A DNA stretch of 41,712 nt from UBA6136 sp041158345 (GTDB taxonomy: Bacteria > Pseudomonadota > Gammaproteobacteria > Methylococcales > Methylococcaceae). Under the pieces are notes generated by a model, which saw only the letters and a program-made list of their open reading frames with translations, was not told the origin of the DNA and did not search any database. This document shows positions 8,343 to 16,975 of the stretch, one piece after another. Location of the stretch: NCBI GenBank assembly GCA_041158345.1, contig JBEBBO010000037.1:1-41712 (forward strand), read 5' to 3'. Both the position numbers and the translations under genes were made by a program. The first letter of the stretch is position 1. Every line of letters starts with the position of its first letter.

Positions 8343-9698
8343 TCAATGATTGATGAGGTAATGAACCACGATGGAGGACGCATAACCTGCTGCGATGGCT
8401 GGGGTCCACTTCAGATGGCTGAAGAAGGTGTACATGCCCTTTGAGCTTCCCATTAGGGCAACACCCGCAGCAGATCCCACCGAAAGCAGGGTCCCACCAA
8501 CACCGGCAGTCAAGGTAATCAGCAACCACTGATAAAGATCCATGTCAGGGTTCATGCTGATGACAGCAAACATGACCGGGATGTTATCCACCACTGCAGA
8601 AAGGAGACCGACCAGAATGTTGGCCGTCGTCGCGCCCAGACCGTCGTACATCGCAACTGAAGCCAATTCCAAGTAGCCTATGTAACCGAGGCCGCCCACA
8701 GCAAAGATCACACCGAAGAAGAACAGCAAGGTATCCCATTCAGAATCCTTGACGTTCTCAAAGACATCAAATTTGCCGCTCTCGGGGTAAACGATCTTGA
8801 GTCTGTAACCGTAAAGCATCAGATAGGAGAGGCCCAGCATCATGCCCATGAAGGGCGGAAGATGAAGAAACTGCTTGAAGCTCACCGCGGTGACAATCGT
8901 CAGGACAAAGAGGCCACAAACGACCAAAGCACCTGGCTTCATGACGACGCGCTCTTCTTCAGCGTGAACCGGCATTTCGTTCGGAATTGCGAACTGCATG
9001 ATGAGTGCAGGAACCACGAAGTTCACAACCGAAGGAATGAACAATTCGAAGAAATCAAAGAATTCCGCCTTACCGGCCTGCCAAACCATCAGGGTGGTGA
9101 TATCACCGAATGGGCTGAATGCACCCCCCGCATTTGCGGCACTGACGAGATTCACAAACCCCAAAGCGACAAACGCAGGGCTTGAAGCGCCCACCGCCAT
9201 GACCACTGCACCAACCAGAAGGGCTGAAGTCAGGTTGTCCGCAACCGAGGAAAGGAAAAAGGTGATGACACCGGTAATCCAGAAAAGGACACGGTAGTTA
9301 AAGTTTCGGCTCACCAGCCAGGAACGCAAGGCTTCAAACACGTTCCGCTCGGCCATGGCGTTGATATAGGTCATCGCTACCAAAAGGAAGAGGAACAGTT
9401 CCGCATACTCCTTAAGGTCATGTTCAAACGCTTGATGGACTTGATCAGCCGGAACACCATTCGAAGCGGCCAGATAAGCCACATGCGCCCAAATGATCCC
9501 AGCAGCCAAGATGACCGGCTTGGATTTACGGAGGTGCGTGAACTCCTCCGTCATCACAAATGCGTAGGAAATGATGAAGATCAGGACACAATAAAGTCCA
9601 CGTTGAGTGCCGGTCAGGCCCAGAGTCTGCCCCTCCTCTGCAAATGCCATTTCTGGAATGAGGAACAAGGACGCAAGCAAAAGGAATATCCGAATCAA
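8343..9698 (-). CDS. nhaD: Na+/H+ antiporter NhaD
   Basis: A 451-residue member of the ion transporter superfamily that extrudes Na+ (or Li+) in exchange for protons. The N-terminus resembles a signal or first TM helix (IRIFLLLASLFLIPEMAFA), followed by about a dozen further hydrophobic segments. NhaD-type signatures include SYAFVMTEEFTHLRKSKP, SSVADNLTSALLVGAVVMAVG, NAGGAFSPFGDITTLMVWQ and AVVDNIPVMFAVISM. Paired SVADN/AVVDN re-entrant motifs carry the ion-binding Asp/Asn residues. NhaD is widespread in halophilic and marine bacteria, which hints at saline or alkaline exposure. It is divergent from the sulfite reductase gene. Confidence 0.93.
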   Translation of the reverse strand: MIRIFLLLASLFLIPEMAFAEEGQTLGLTGTQRGLYCVLIFIISYAFVMTEEFTHLRKSKPVILAAGIIWAHVAYLAASNGVPADQVHQAFEHDLKEYAELFLFLLVAMTYINAMAERNVFEALRSWLVSRNFNYRVLFWITGVITFFLSSVADNLTSALLVGAVVMAVGASSPAFVALGFVNLVSAANAGGAFSPFGDITTLMVWQAGKAEFFDFFELFIPSVVNFVVPALIMQFAIPNEMPVHAEEERVVMKPGALVVCGLFVLTIVTAVSFKQFLHLPPFMGMMLGLSYLMLYGYRLKIVYPESGKFDVFENVKDSEWDTLLFFFGVIFAVGGLGYIGYLELASVAMYDGLGATTANILVGLLSAVVDNIPVMFAVISMNPDMDLYQWLLITLTAGVGGTLLSVGSAAGVALMGSSKGMYTFFSHLKWTPAIAAGYASSIVVHYLINH

Positions 9699-9798
9699 GA
9701 CACGGCCCTCAGTAGGTTAAAGTCAGATGCCCCCGCACGGGATCGCGGGTGAATTCTTGAGAAACAACCGCTAATTATAGTCGATTACTTGTGGCATT

Positions 9799-9819
9799 GG
9801 AGAAACACTCCTTTTCTCC
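9799..9819. repeat. Inverted repeat between nhaD and cysI-like gene
   Basis: GGAGAAA and TTTCTCC form a 7-bp inverted repeat with a 7-nt spacer, inside the 230-bp divergent gap between nhaD and the sulfite/nitrite reductase gene. It could be an operator or a leader hairpin of the reductase mRNA. No regulator can be assigned. The rest of the gap shows no gene. Confidence 0.3.
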
Positions 9820-9928
9820 ACACCGACCTTTGCGGTCCAAAAGATCGTTATCCAAGTGTTTTAGCGTGGATCTCGAAGGTGTATATTGGCCGGTCATCCG
9901 GCACAACCGAGAGCCTGAGTCAAAGCAC

Positions 9929-11581
9929 ATGTACCAGTACGATCATCACGACCAGACGATTGTCAACGAGCGCGCGGCGCAATTCAGGGAGCAGACGACA
10001 CGCTTCCTTGCCGGGGAATTGACCGAAGATCAGTATCGCCCTTTGCGACTGATGAACGGCCTTTACATCCAACGGCACGCACCCATGCTCCGGGTTGCCA
10101 TTCCCTATGGATTGCTGTCCTCGCGTCAAATGCGGATGTTTGCCCACATCGCCCGAACCTTTGACCGCGGCTATGGGCACTTCACCACGCGACAGAATAT
10201 CCAATACAACTGGCCCCAGCTCGAACAAGTCCCGGACATTTTGGACTGCCTCGCTTCAGTGCAGATGCATGCCATTCAAACCAGCGGAAACTGTATTCGG
10301 AATACCACCAGCGACCACCTTGCGGGGGTTGCAGCCGATGAACTGGAAGATCCTCGTCCTTATTGCGAAATCATTCGCCAGTGGTCAACCCTCCATCCTG
10401 AGTTCGCCTTCCTTCCCCGAAAATTCAAGATTGCGGTTAGCGGAGCCGAGCGAGATCGCGCGGCAACGCAGGTCCATGACATTGGCCTGCAGTTAGTCAA
10501 AAATGCGGAGGGTCGAACAGGCTTTGAGGTCCTCGTGGGTGGGGGCTTGGGGCGCACACCCATTCTAGGCGTCGTCATTCGACCCTTCCTCGAAAAGGAG
10601 GACCTGATTTCCTATCTTGAGGCAATCCTTAGGGTCTATAACCAACTCGGGCGCCGCGATAACAAATACAAGGCTCGCATCAAGATTCTGGTGAAGGAGG
10701 CCGGCATTGAAAGCTTCAGCCGCCTCGTCGAAGCGGAATGGAACCGGATTCGCGAAAGCCTCAAGCTCGATGCACACGAAATCGAGCGCGTATCTAAGGA
10801 CTTCAGAACGCGCCAGTACGCAACGCTACCCGTCACCGATCCCAAGGTAGAAAGCCTGTTGGCAGGTGACCAGCAATTTGCCGCTTGGCATCGCCGAAAT
10901 ACGGTTGAACACAAATCAGCCGGCTATCGTGCGGTTTTCATCTCCCTGAAACCCCATGGCAAGGCGCCGGGTGACATGACCGACGAACAAATGGACGCGG
11001 TTGCCGAGATTGCAGACCGCTACAGTTTCGGCGAAATTCGGGTAACCCATACACAGAACCTAGTTCTGGCGGATGTTGAAACTCGTCAGCTCCCCGAACT
11101 TTGGAAGGAATTGGCAGCCCTGGGCCTCGCCACCGCGAATATCGGGACTGCAACCGATATGATTACCTGCCCGGGCTTGGATTTTTGCTCTCTGGCCAAT
11201 GCGGCATCGATTCCCGTCGCAAATGGCATTCAGGAGCTTTTTGAGGACATGGATTACCTCTATGACCTCGGAGAAATCCGCATCAATATCTCTGGCTGTA
11301 TGAACGGTTGTGGACACCACACCGTCGGCCACATCGGAATCTTGGGCGTCGATAAAAAGGGAGAGGAGTGGTACCAGATCACTCTCGGCGGCTCATCAGC
11401 CAATGAAGCCTCGCTGGGCGACCGACTAGGGCCCTCTGTAGCCCGAAACGAAGTGACTGGCGTGATGGAAAAAATCTTCCTGACCTTTAAGGACCTTCGT
11501 GAAGGGGAAGAATCCTTCCTTGAAACAGTCCGACGCATTGGGATCGAACCCTTCCAGGAGCGCGTTTATGAAAATCATTAA
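9929..11581 (+). CDS. cysI: Sulfite/nitrite reductase hemoprotein (CysI-like)
   Basis: A 550-residue siroheme and [4Fe-4S] reductase, most likely assimilatory sulfite reductase (sulfite to sulfide). The cluster/siroheme cysteines are Cys414 and Cys420 (CPGLDFC) and Cys457 and Cys461 (CMNGC), a perfect C-x5-C...C-x3-C set. Two ferredoxin-like half domains are recognisable (RLMNGLYIQRHAPMLRVAIP; VFISLKPHGKAPGDMT). I start at MYQYDHHDQTIVNER, where family members normally begin; the frame remains open upstream to 9791 but that extension looks unrelated. It is coupled (14-bp overlap) to a DUF934 gene, the usual partner in beta/gammaproteobacterial sulfite reduction operons. Nitrite as substrate cannot be excluded. 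Confidence 0.9.
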   Translation: MYQYDHHDQTIVNERAAQFREQTTRFLAGELTEDQYRPLRLMNGLYIQRHAPMLRVAIPYGLLSSRQMRMFAHIARTFDRGYGHFTTRQNIQYNWPQLEQVPDILDCLASVQMHAIQTSGNCIRNTTSDHLAGVAADELEDPRPYCEIIRQWSTLHPEFAFLPRKFKIAVSGAERDRAATQVHDIGLQLVKNAEGRTGFEVLVGGGLGRTPILGVVIRPFLEKEDLISYLEAILRVYNQLGRRDNKYKARIKILVKEAGIESFSRLVEAEWNRIRESLKLDAHEIERVSKDFRTRQYATLPVTDPKVESLLAGDQQFAAWHRRNTVEHKSAGYRAVFISLKPHGKAPGDMTDEQMDAVAEIADRYSFGEIRVTHTQNLVLADVETRQLPELWKELAALGLATANIGTATDMITCPGLDFCSLANAASIPVANGIQELFEDMDYLYDLGEIRINISGCMNGCGHHTVGHIGILGVDKKGEEWYQITLGGSSANEASLGDRLGPSVARNEVTGVMEKIFLTFKDLREGEESFLETVRRIGIEPFQERVYENH

Positions 11582-12053
11582 AAGCGGCCAGATCGTCGAC
11601 GACCTTTGGACCCACCTCGACGATGATGACGCCCCTCAAGCTGGAACCAGCGCCACTGTCACCTTGAATCGTCTGGCGTCTTTCTCTGAAAAGGAGCGCC
11701 TTGCGCCTTCACACTTGGGCGTTCGAATTGGGCCGGATGAGGACGTCAATCAACTTAAATCGCATCTCAAGCAGATCGCTCTGGTCGTATTGGCCATGAA
11801 TCCTTTTACGGATGGGCGTAGCTTCTCTCAGGCACGCATTCTTCGTGAGCAGTTGGGATTTCAGGGCGAAATCCGTGCTTCTGGTGATTTTCTGCGCGAC
11901 CAAATGTACTACCTTCACCGTCTCGGGGTAGACTCTTTTGAGTTCGCGGAGGGCACTGATCTGAATGACCGGTTGAAGGCTTTCACCGAGTTCACGGTCA
12001 CCTATCAAGCGGCACAAGACGAGCCCCAACCCCTTTACCGACGCCGCGGCTGA
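11568..12053 (+). CDS. DUF934 protein, partner of sulfite reductase
   Basis: A 161-residue soluble protein beginning MKIIKSGQIVDDLW, typical of DUF934. Family landmarks are HLGVRIGPDEDVNQL, FTDGRSFSQARILREQLGFQGEIRASGDFLRDQMYYLHRLGVDSFEF. Members lie next to cysI-like genes and are thought to assist sulfite reduction, but no biochemical role is firmly established. The ATG at 11568 overlaps the end of cysI, implying translational coupling; an earlier in-frame start at 11499 would lie deep in cysI and is unlikely. Confidence 0.88.
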   Translation: MKIIKSGQIVDDLWTHLDDDDAPQAGTSATVTLNRLASFSEKERLAPSHLGVRIGPDEDVNQLKSHLKQIALVVLAMNPFTDGRSFSQARILREQLGFQGEIRASGDFLRDQMYYLHRLGVDSFEFAEGTDLNDRLKAFTEFTVTYQAAQDEPQPLYRRRG

Positions 12054-12080
12054 CATCAAACCCACTGCCGACGAGGGCAT

Positions 12081-12533
12081 ATGTTCATGGATAGCTATAA
12101 GGTTCTGAGCGCAACCATTCTCTCGCTTACACTCACAGGATGCATTTCGGAGTCCATCACTTCCAGTGAGTCCTCATCAGCATCTTTTGGTTCGAGCTCT
12201 GAATCCTCAAGCTCTCCCTCTAAATCGTCAAAAAAGAAGGCGACCGTGCCCGAGGAAAAACGAGGCTATCTCAATGACATTGCAAACCTGACGAATTCCG
12301 TTACGGGCTCGAAAATGACATCCACTGATTTCATGAATGCCCTCTCACGGACGGCTAGTCAGGACCAAATCAGCAATTGGGAGTCCGAATCCACAACCTA
12401 TCTTGGCATTGGCAAAGGACTGAAGCGAGCCTCTGTACCGGTGGGACAAATCAAGGACCAACCCTTCCTTGAAGATGTTCTCGCCCGCAATCAAAACGCA
12501 CTTGACCTGATTCAACAAGGCTACAAGGAGTAA
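12081..12533 (+). CDS. Ser-rich putative lipoprotein
   Basis: I do not recognise this family. The 150-residue protein has a lipoprotein signal with LTGC and a lipidatable Cys at 21. It is followed by a strongly serine-rich linker (about residues 24-50, then KKK) and a globular C-terminal part containing GYLNDIANLTNSVTGSKMTSTDFMNAL and ISNWESESTTYLGIGKGLKRA. It sits only 6 bp before the large periplasmic protein gene, whose ribosome site (AAGGAG) lies inside its last codons, so the two are probably co-translated and may form a complex at the outer membrane. Confidence 0.65.
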   Translation: MFMDSYKVLSATILSLTLTGCISESITSSESSSASFGSSSESSSSPSKSSKKKATVPEEKRGYLNDIANLTNSVTGSKMTSTDFMNALSRTASQDQISNWESESTTYLGIGKGLKRASVPVGQIKDQPFLEDVLARNQNALDLIQQGYKE

Positions 12534-12539
12534 ATCCGC

Positions 12540-14339
12540 GTGGGCTTTAGACCGCTTCCATGGGGAGCGGTCATCCTTCTGATTGCCGCCCGATCGGTAT
12601 CCGCCGAACCGGCTCTGCATTATCTCTACATCGAGGCAAATAGCGGGACCTCCAGTGGTGGCCATGTGGCTGTCAGGCTGGATGAAACCGTCTACCACTT
12701 CCAGAATAAGGATGGCCTGATTCTTCTCCAAAGGGATGACTGGCCTCGCTTTCGGCATCTTTACGCCGATCTGGATAATCGAGACATTCATATTGCGAAG
12801 ATCGCACTCCCCGAATCGACTCAAATTGAAGTCAAACGGCATCTCGATCTTTTCCACCTCAAGCAGAAAGCCTTACTCGATCGTTCGGCCTCCCTTGAAC
12901 GGGACGTTCAACTCCTTGAATCGCAGACTAATGGGCAGCCTTATGTGATCCCCGGGGGAGGCTTCTTCAAGGAAAAGAGCTGGCCTCGAGAGGCTCTCCC
13001 AGACTCCACCCGTTTCACTGCAAATGAGACAACAGAGTCGATTGAGCGAAGTCGCCAATCCTTCATTCGAACGCGGAAGAATCTCCGGTATGTCATCGCG
13101 GAGGTCACCCATCGCGAAGCCTCTCTGGCCAGTTACGCGCAAAGTTATTCGGACCGGTGGGTGGATCTGATCCAGAACGAAATAGCGCTTGAGTTTGTTC
13201 TTGGGCAAAAGGCGTTCAATCAAAGCCTCTTGATTGATGGCGGTCCCTTTCCTCTCGAAGAAACCCAAAATGATTGCTCGGCCCACCATTGGCTTACCCG
13301 CTATCTTCGTCACCTCGAGGGTGACGCCGCCCGACTTTTGAGCCAACCTTACCCCGGATCAGGCCTCACGCTGCTGCGAACATTGGCTCGTATGGAGGCC
13401 GTCAGAATATCCATCGAAAAGAAAAGACTCTATCTTCTCTTGCCAGGATTGACTTCATCGAATGGTGAACAGGCCCTCGATGACTATCTACAAAGCCCCC
13501 AGCGCCGGCTTGAGTCAGAGTTCAGACAGCACTTGAACGAACTGGGGCACCGCACGTTTTGTGCACATGAAGCGGACGATCTTGCCTATCACCGGCTTGA
13601 ATTGGCAGCCCTCGACATGAAAGAGGCCGTTGATGCAAACCTGCATGAAACTCCCGTGCAATTCGACCATGAGCCCATTCTGCCTAATGCACCAGGATCT
13701 ATCACTACGGATCAAACCGAGGGCTCACGAAAGCCTGAAAAACATGAGCTAGAGGAAGCGACGCAGGCCCGAGATCGCCTGCTAGAGCAAATCCGAGAAA
13801 AGCTGCGCTACAACCTGATCACCCGGAACTGCGTGACCGAACTGGTCAAGGCCGTCAATTCTGGTTTTGAAAATGATCGCGAACCCATCGAATTTCAGGG
13901 GCATATCGACCCACTTGGATCTCAAGCATTTGTTCCATTTCGTTTTTTTGAGCTCGTCTTGAAACGTTACCCAATCGAGAACTCAACCAAGATTCCCTCA
14001 TTCAGACACCGAAGGCTTGCTCAGATGATCGCTCAGGAAGAAGACGGCTGGGTCGAAATACGGGAAGGCAATACTCTCACCACCACGATCTATCAGCCAA
14101 GAGTGCAAGACGGGGTATTTCTTTTCTTTACGGATGAATCGGTCTGGACCAGACCGATTCTGGGCACCGCCAATCTGGGTACGGCAATCGTCGCCATGGG
14201 ATTAGGAATGATGAGCCTTCCCATAGATGAGGGACGACTTCTCGAGGCTGGCGCTCGAGGCGCTCTCTTTAGCTTTCCGGAAATCGCTCTCTGGAATATA
14301 CGCAAAGGAAGCTACACGGAAGCGACCCTCCGCAATTAA
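12540..14339 (+). CDS. Large periplasmic protein, DUF4105-like with permuted papain-like motifs
   Basis: A 599-residue protein with a signal peptide (VILLIAARSVSAEP). Just after it, LHYLYIEANSGTSSGGHVAV around His42 and VYHFQNKDG resemble DUF4105/LRAT-like proteins. Much later LITRNCVTELV holds Cys431. His before Cys is the order of circularly permuted NlpC/P60 (papain-like) folds, so a thiol hydrolase or acyltransferase is possible. The intervening 390 residues include helical stretches and the distinct motif ETQNDCSAHHWLTRYLRHLEGD. It uses GTG with AAGGAG upstream. A hydrophobic segment near the C-terminus (TANLGTAIVAMGLGMMSL) may anchor it. Function is not established; the paired lipoprotein suggests a cell-envelope role. 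Confidence 0.6.
   Translation: MGFRPLPWGAVILLIAARSVSAEPALHYLYIEANSGTSSGGHVAVRLDETVYHFQNKDGLILLQRDDWPRFRHLYADLDNRDIHIAKIALPESTQIEVKRHLDLFHLKQKALLDRSASLERDVQLLESQTNGQPYVIPGGGFFKEKSWPREALPDSTRFTANETTESIERSRQSFIRTRKNLRYVIAEVTHREASLASYAQSYSDRWVDLIQNEIALEFVLGQKAFNQSLLIDGGPFPLEETQNDCSAHHWLTRYLRHLEGDAARLLSQPYPGSGLTLLRTLARMEAVRISIEKKRLYLLLPGLTSSNGEQALDDYLQSPQRRLESEFRQHLNELGHRTFCAHEADDLAYHRLELAALDMKEAVDANLHETPVQFDHEPILPNAPGSITTDQTEGSRKPEKHELEEATQARDRLLEQIREKLRYNLITRNCVTELVKAVNSGFENDREPIEFQGHIDPLGSQAFVPFRFFELVLKRYPIENSTKIPSFRHRRLAQMIAQEEDGWVEIREGNTLTTTIYQPRVQDGVFLFFTDESVWTRPILGTANLGTAIVAMGLGMMSLPIDEGRLLEAGARGALFSFPEIALWNIRKGSYTEATLRN
14136..14160. repeat. Perfect inverted repeat 12-1-12 inside a gene
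   Basis: GAATCGGTCTGG and CCAGACCGATTC are exact complements separated by one base, inside the C-terminal coding part of the DUF4105-like gene. There is no T-run, so it is not an ordinary terminator. Confidence 0.7.
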
Positions 14340-14347
14340 GGCCGCGA

Positions 14348-14381
14348 TCTGGGAGAGGCCTCATCCAAGGCCTCCCCCAGA
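14348..14381. terminator. Stem-loop between convergent genes
   Basis: A 13-bp stem with one mismatch (TCTGGGAGAGGCC / GGCCTCCCCCAGA) and an 8-nt loop fills the gap between the DUF4105-like gene and the convergent protease gene. Its position indicates transcription termination, although no clear T-run follows on either side. Confidence 0.6.
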
Positions 14382-14394
14382 CCGAAAGATTCAC

Positions 14395-15774
14395 TCAGGG
14401 TTTGGCAGACGTCGCTTTCGGGGTCTTTTTAACGATATTTATCCCTCGGAGCAGGTTCAATGCCTCATTCAAGGGATAGTCCTGCAACGCAAGAGCATCC
14501 TCAGAATCGGCAGCGCCTTTGGGTGCTTCCTTAGGTGCCGTCAACTCCTTAATGGGTTCGCGCTTTGGTGAGGGGTTGTTGTTTTCGAGATGGTTGGCAA
14601 GATCAGCCTCCTTGATCGGACCAAACTCTGACTGATTTGCCGCCTCAATCTTGACCTTTGAGATCAGAACATCCGGCGATATGCCCTCGGCCTGAATGGA
14701 TCGTCCAGAGGGCGTGTAGTAACGCGCGGTAGTGAGCTTCACGGCCGCCCCATTACTGGTCGGCAAAATGGTTTGTACTGACCCTTTACCGAAGGTCTTT
14801 TCGCCCATAATGACAGCCCGGTTATGATCCTGCAGGGCGCCTGCAACGATCTCGGATGCAGAAGCAGATCCTGCGTTGATCAAAACGACTATCGGGGCCC
14901 CTTCGAGCAGGTCTCCGGGTGTTGCATTGAATTTCATCTTGGAATCTTCAATACGACCGTCGGTGTAGACGACGAGACCATCATCCAAGAAGGCATCGCT
15001 CACAGTGACTGCTGCGTTCAGAACGCCACCGGGATTATTCCTCAAGTCCAGCACCAGACCCTTGAGCTTTCCTGACTTCTTCAGCTCTTCAATGGCCTCA
15101 ATCATGTTTTCACCCGTTTTGGCCTGAAAACTAGAGAGTCTGACGTATCCATAACCCGGTTCCAGCATTCGGCTACGAACACTTTTGACCTTGATGACGT
15201 CACGAATCAGCTTCAGCTTGATGGGTTGCTCAGCCCCTTCTCTGACGATGGTAAGAACAATCGCGCTGCCAGGCTCACCGCGCATGATCTTGACTGCATC
15301 ATTGAGGCTCAGACCTTTCACCGGTTTATCGTCCAATCGGATAATCAGGTCGCCCGCTTTGACTCCCGCCTTCTGTGCTGGAGTTTCATCGATTGGCGCG
15401 ATGACTTTTACGAAACCGTTTTCCATTCCCACTTCGATGCCTAAGCCACCAAATTGCCCGGTGGTACCTACTTTGAGCTCTTCGTATTGCTCTTTATCGA
15501 GATAAGCCGAATGGGGATCCAGCCCTGAGAGCATGCCCCGGATGGCATCCTCAAGAAGCTTGTCGTCTTTTACAGGCTCCACATAATCCTGCTTGATCCG
15601 ACCATAGACCTCCGAAAATGCTTTCAGACCTTCAAACGGAATCTGGTTACTGTCGGCCACTTCAGTTTTGGGCGCGGGTGTCTTTTCAGCCAAAACCATG
15701 CTCGACTGCGTTAGAACGAAAACGCCAGCCACAATCTGTACTACGACTGCTCGAAACTCAAAGGAAGAAAGCAT
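14395..15774 (-). CDS. ctpA: C-terminal processing protease (S41, PDZ-containing)
   Basis: A 459-residue periplasmic S41 peptidase. Domains in order are a signal peptide (VVVQIVAGVFVLTQSSMVLA), an N-terminal helical region with YGRIKQDYVEPV and GLDPHSAYL, a PDZ domain (GGLGIEVGMENGFVKVIAPIDETPAQKAG) and the protease core. The nucleophile lies in NAGSASASEIVAGALQDH and the catalytic Lys in GEKTFGKGSVQT. The tail is charged and Pro-rich. I start at MLSSFEFR because it yields a clean signal peptide; an upstream GTG at 15831 overlapping envC is possible. It follows envC and gpmI, a frequent gamma/betaproteobacterial arrangement linking Ctp to cell-wall hydrolase control. Confidence 0.92.
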   Translation of the reverse strand: MLSSFEFRAVVVQIVAGVFVLTQSSMVLAEKTPAPKTEVADSNQIPFEGLKAFSEVYGRIKQDYVEPVKDDKLLEDAIRGMLSGLDPHSAYLDKEQYEELKVGTTGQFGGLGIEVGMENGFVKVIAPIDETPAQKAGVKAGDLIIRLDDKPVKGLSLNDAVKIMRGEPGSAIVLTIVREGAEQPIKLKLIRDVIKVKSVRSRMLEPGYGYVRLSSFQAKTGENMIEAIEELKKSGKLKGLVLDLRNNPGGVLNAAVTVSDAFLDDGLVVYTDGRIEDSKMKFNATPGDLLEGAPIVVLINAGSASASEIVAGALQDHNRAVIMGEKTFGKGSVQTILPTSNGAAVKLTTARYYTPSGRSIQAEGISPDVLISKVKIEAANQSEFGPIKEADLANHLENNNPSPKREPIKELTAPKEAPKGAADSEDALALQDYPLNEALNLLRGINIVKKTPKATSAKP

Positions 15775-15809
15775 AAGGATGGCCTTGTCGAAAAAAGATA
15801 AAAAAATCG

Positions 15810-16964
15810 TTAATGGGCTTTTTGACACCAAACCAACGGATCTACCGGCTTGCCTTGTGTCCGGACTCCAAAATACAACCCAGGCTTATCTCTACCGCCG
15901 GTTGATCCAAGCGTTGCAATCACCTCGCCCGCGGAAACAAGATCCCCTTTGGATTTGCTCAAACTTTGATTGAAGGCATAGAGGCTCATAACACCATTGC
16001 CATGGTCGACAATCGTCAAAAGTCCGTAGCCACGAAACCAGTCAGCGAAAGCAATCTTCCCCGCAGCAATCACTCGAACGGGCGCTCCTTCCCTGCCGCT
16101 GATCAGAACCCCGTCCCACTTACTGGTCATTCGCGGGCTGCCAAACTTTGCCGTAATCGTCCCCTGCGGAGGGCAACGCGCAGCGCCATCTTTGGAGAGA
16201 GGGTCAACAGCCGAAGCGACCGAAGGCTCTTGAGGCTGCTCAATGGAATCGATTGCAAAAGACTCCACCAAAATCCCAAGGCTTCGCTGGTCCTCTCGCA
16301 TTTGTTCGGCTTGATCTCTCAGCTCTACATCCCAGCCCTTGAGCAATTGCCGCCGGGCCTTGCTCGACTCAGCAAGTGACAACTTCTCCTCTTGGGTCTG
16401 CCGCCGAAGCTCGGCCTTGAGGGTGGCCTCGTCATTGAGATCCCGCTCAAGCGTCTCAAGCCTTCCGATCTGCGCCTCCAATCGATGGATCTGATCGGAC
16501 CGCGCCTGACTGAGATAGCCATAGTAGGCTAGCACACGCGCCAAATGTGAAGCATCCTCCTGATTCAGCAGTAATTTGAGCCAATCTTTGCTACCAATCA
16601 CATGCGCGCTTCGGAGTTGTCCCGCTAGGTGCTTTTGCTGAGTTGCGATGTCCGATTTGAGGTCATCCCGTTGTTTCTTCAACTCGCGTATCCGGCGCTC
16701 CCGCTGTTTCGCTTGGATCTCAAGCTCGCCAATTTTGACGTTCAGAATACCTTGCTGAATTTCAAGCTGGGATAACTGCTGATTGAGTTGCTGACGGACA
16801 CCGAGCAGCGCCGCATGTTTTTGACGCGTCTGCTCCATGTGGTCCCGAATTTCCGAAGGATCCGGAGCATTTTCAACGCCGAATGCTGCCCCACCAGACA
16901 GCGTTAGAAACAGCACAATTGCAAGGCAATGCGAGCGATTGTTCAGCCTCAGCATTCGGCGCAT
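15810..16964 (-). CDS. envC: Murein hydrolase activator EnvC
   Basis: A 384-residue periplasmic activator of division amidases. A signal peptide (AIVLFLTLSGGAAFG) is followed by a long coiled coil (about 38-245, rich in Q, R, E and L) and a C-terminal LytM/M23 domain. The LytM domain lacks the Zn ligands of active peptidases: WDGVLISG replaces HxxxD, and GLYFGVR replaces HxH. E. coli EnvC shows the same loss, so this should activate AmiA/AmiB-type amidases rather than cut peptidoglycan. It lies 11 bp downstream of gpmI and leads into ctp. At least one companion amidase must be elsewhere. Confidence 0.93.
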   Translation of the reverse strand: MRRMLRLNNRSHCLAIVLFLTLSGGAAFGVENAPDPSEIRDHMEQTRQKHAALLGVRQQLNQQLSQLEIQQGILNVKIGELEIQAKQRERRIRELKKQRDDLKSDIATQQKHLAGQLRSAHVIGSKDWLKLLLNQEDASHLARVLAYYGYLSQARSDQIHRLEAQIGRLETLERDLNDEATLKAELRRQTQEEKLSLAESSKARRQLLKGWDVELRDQAEQMREDQRSLGILVESFAIDSIEQPQEPSVASAVDPLSKDGAARCPPQGTITAKFGSPRMTSKWDGVLISGREGAPVRVIAAGKIAFADWFRGYGLLTIVDHGNGVMSLYAFNQSLSKSKGDLVSAGEVIATLGSTGGRDKPGLYFGVRTQGKPVDPLVWCQKAH

Positions 16965-16975
16965 TTCGTCGGATT

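Noticed and set aside
9791..9928. Longer N-terminus for the sulfite reductase
   Set aside because: The 46 extra residues are unlike the family, which begins at MYQYD; no ribosome site was seen at 9791.
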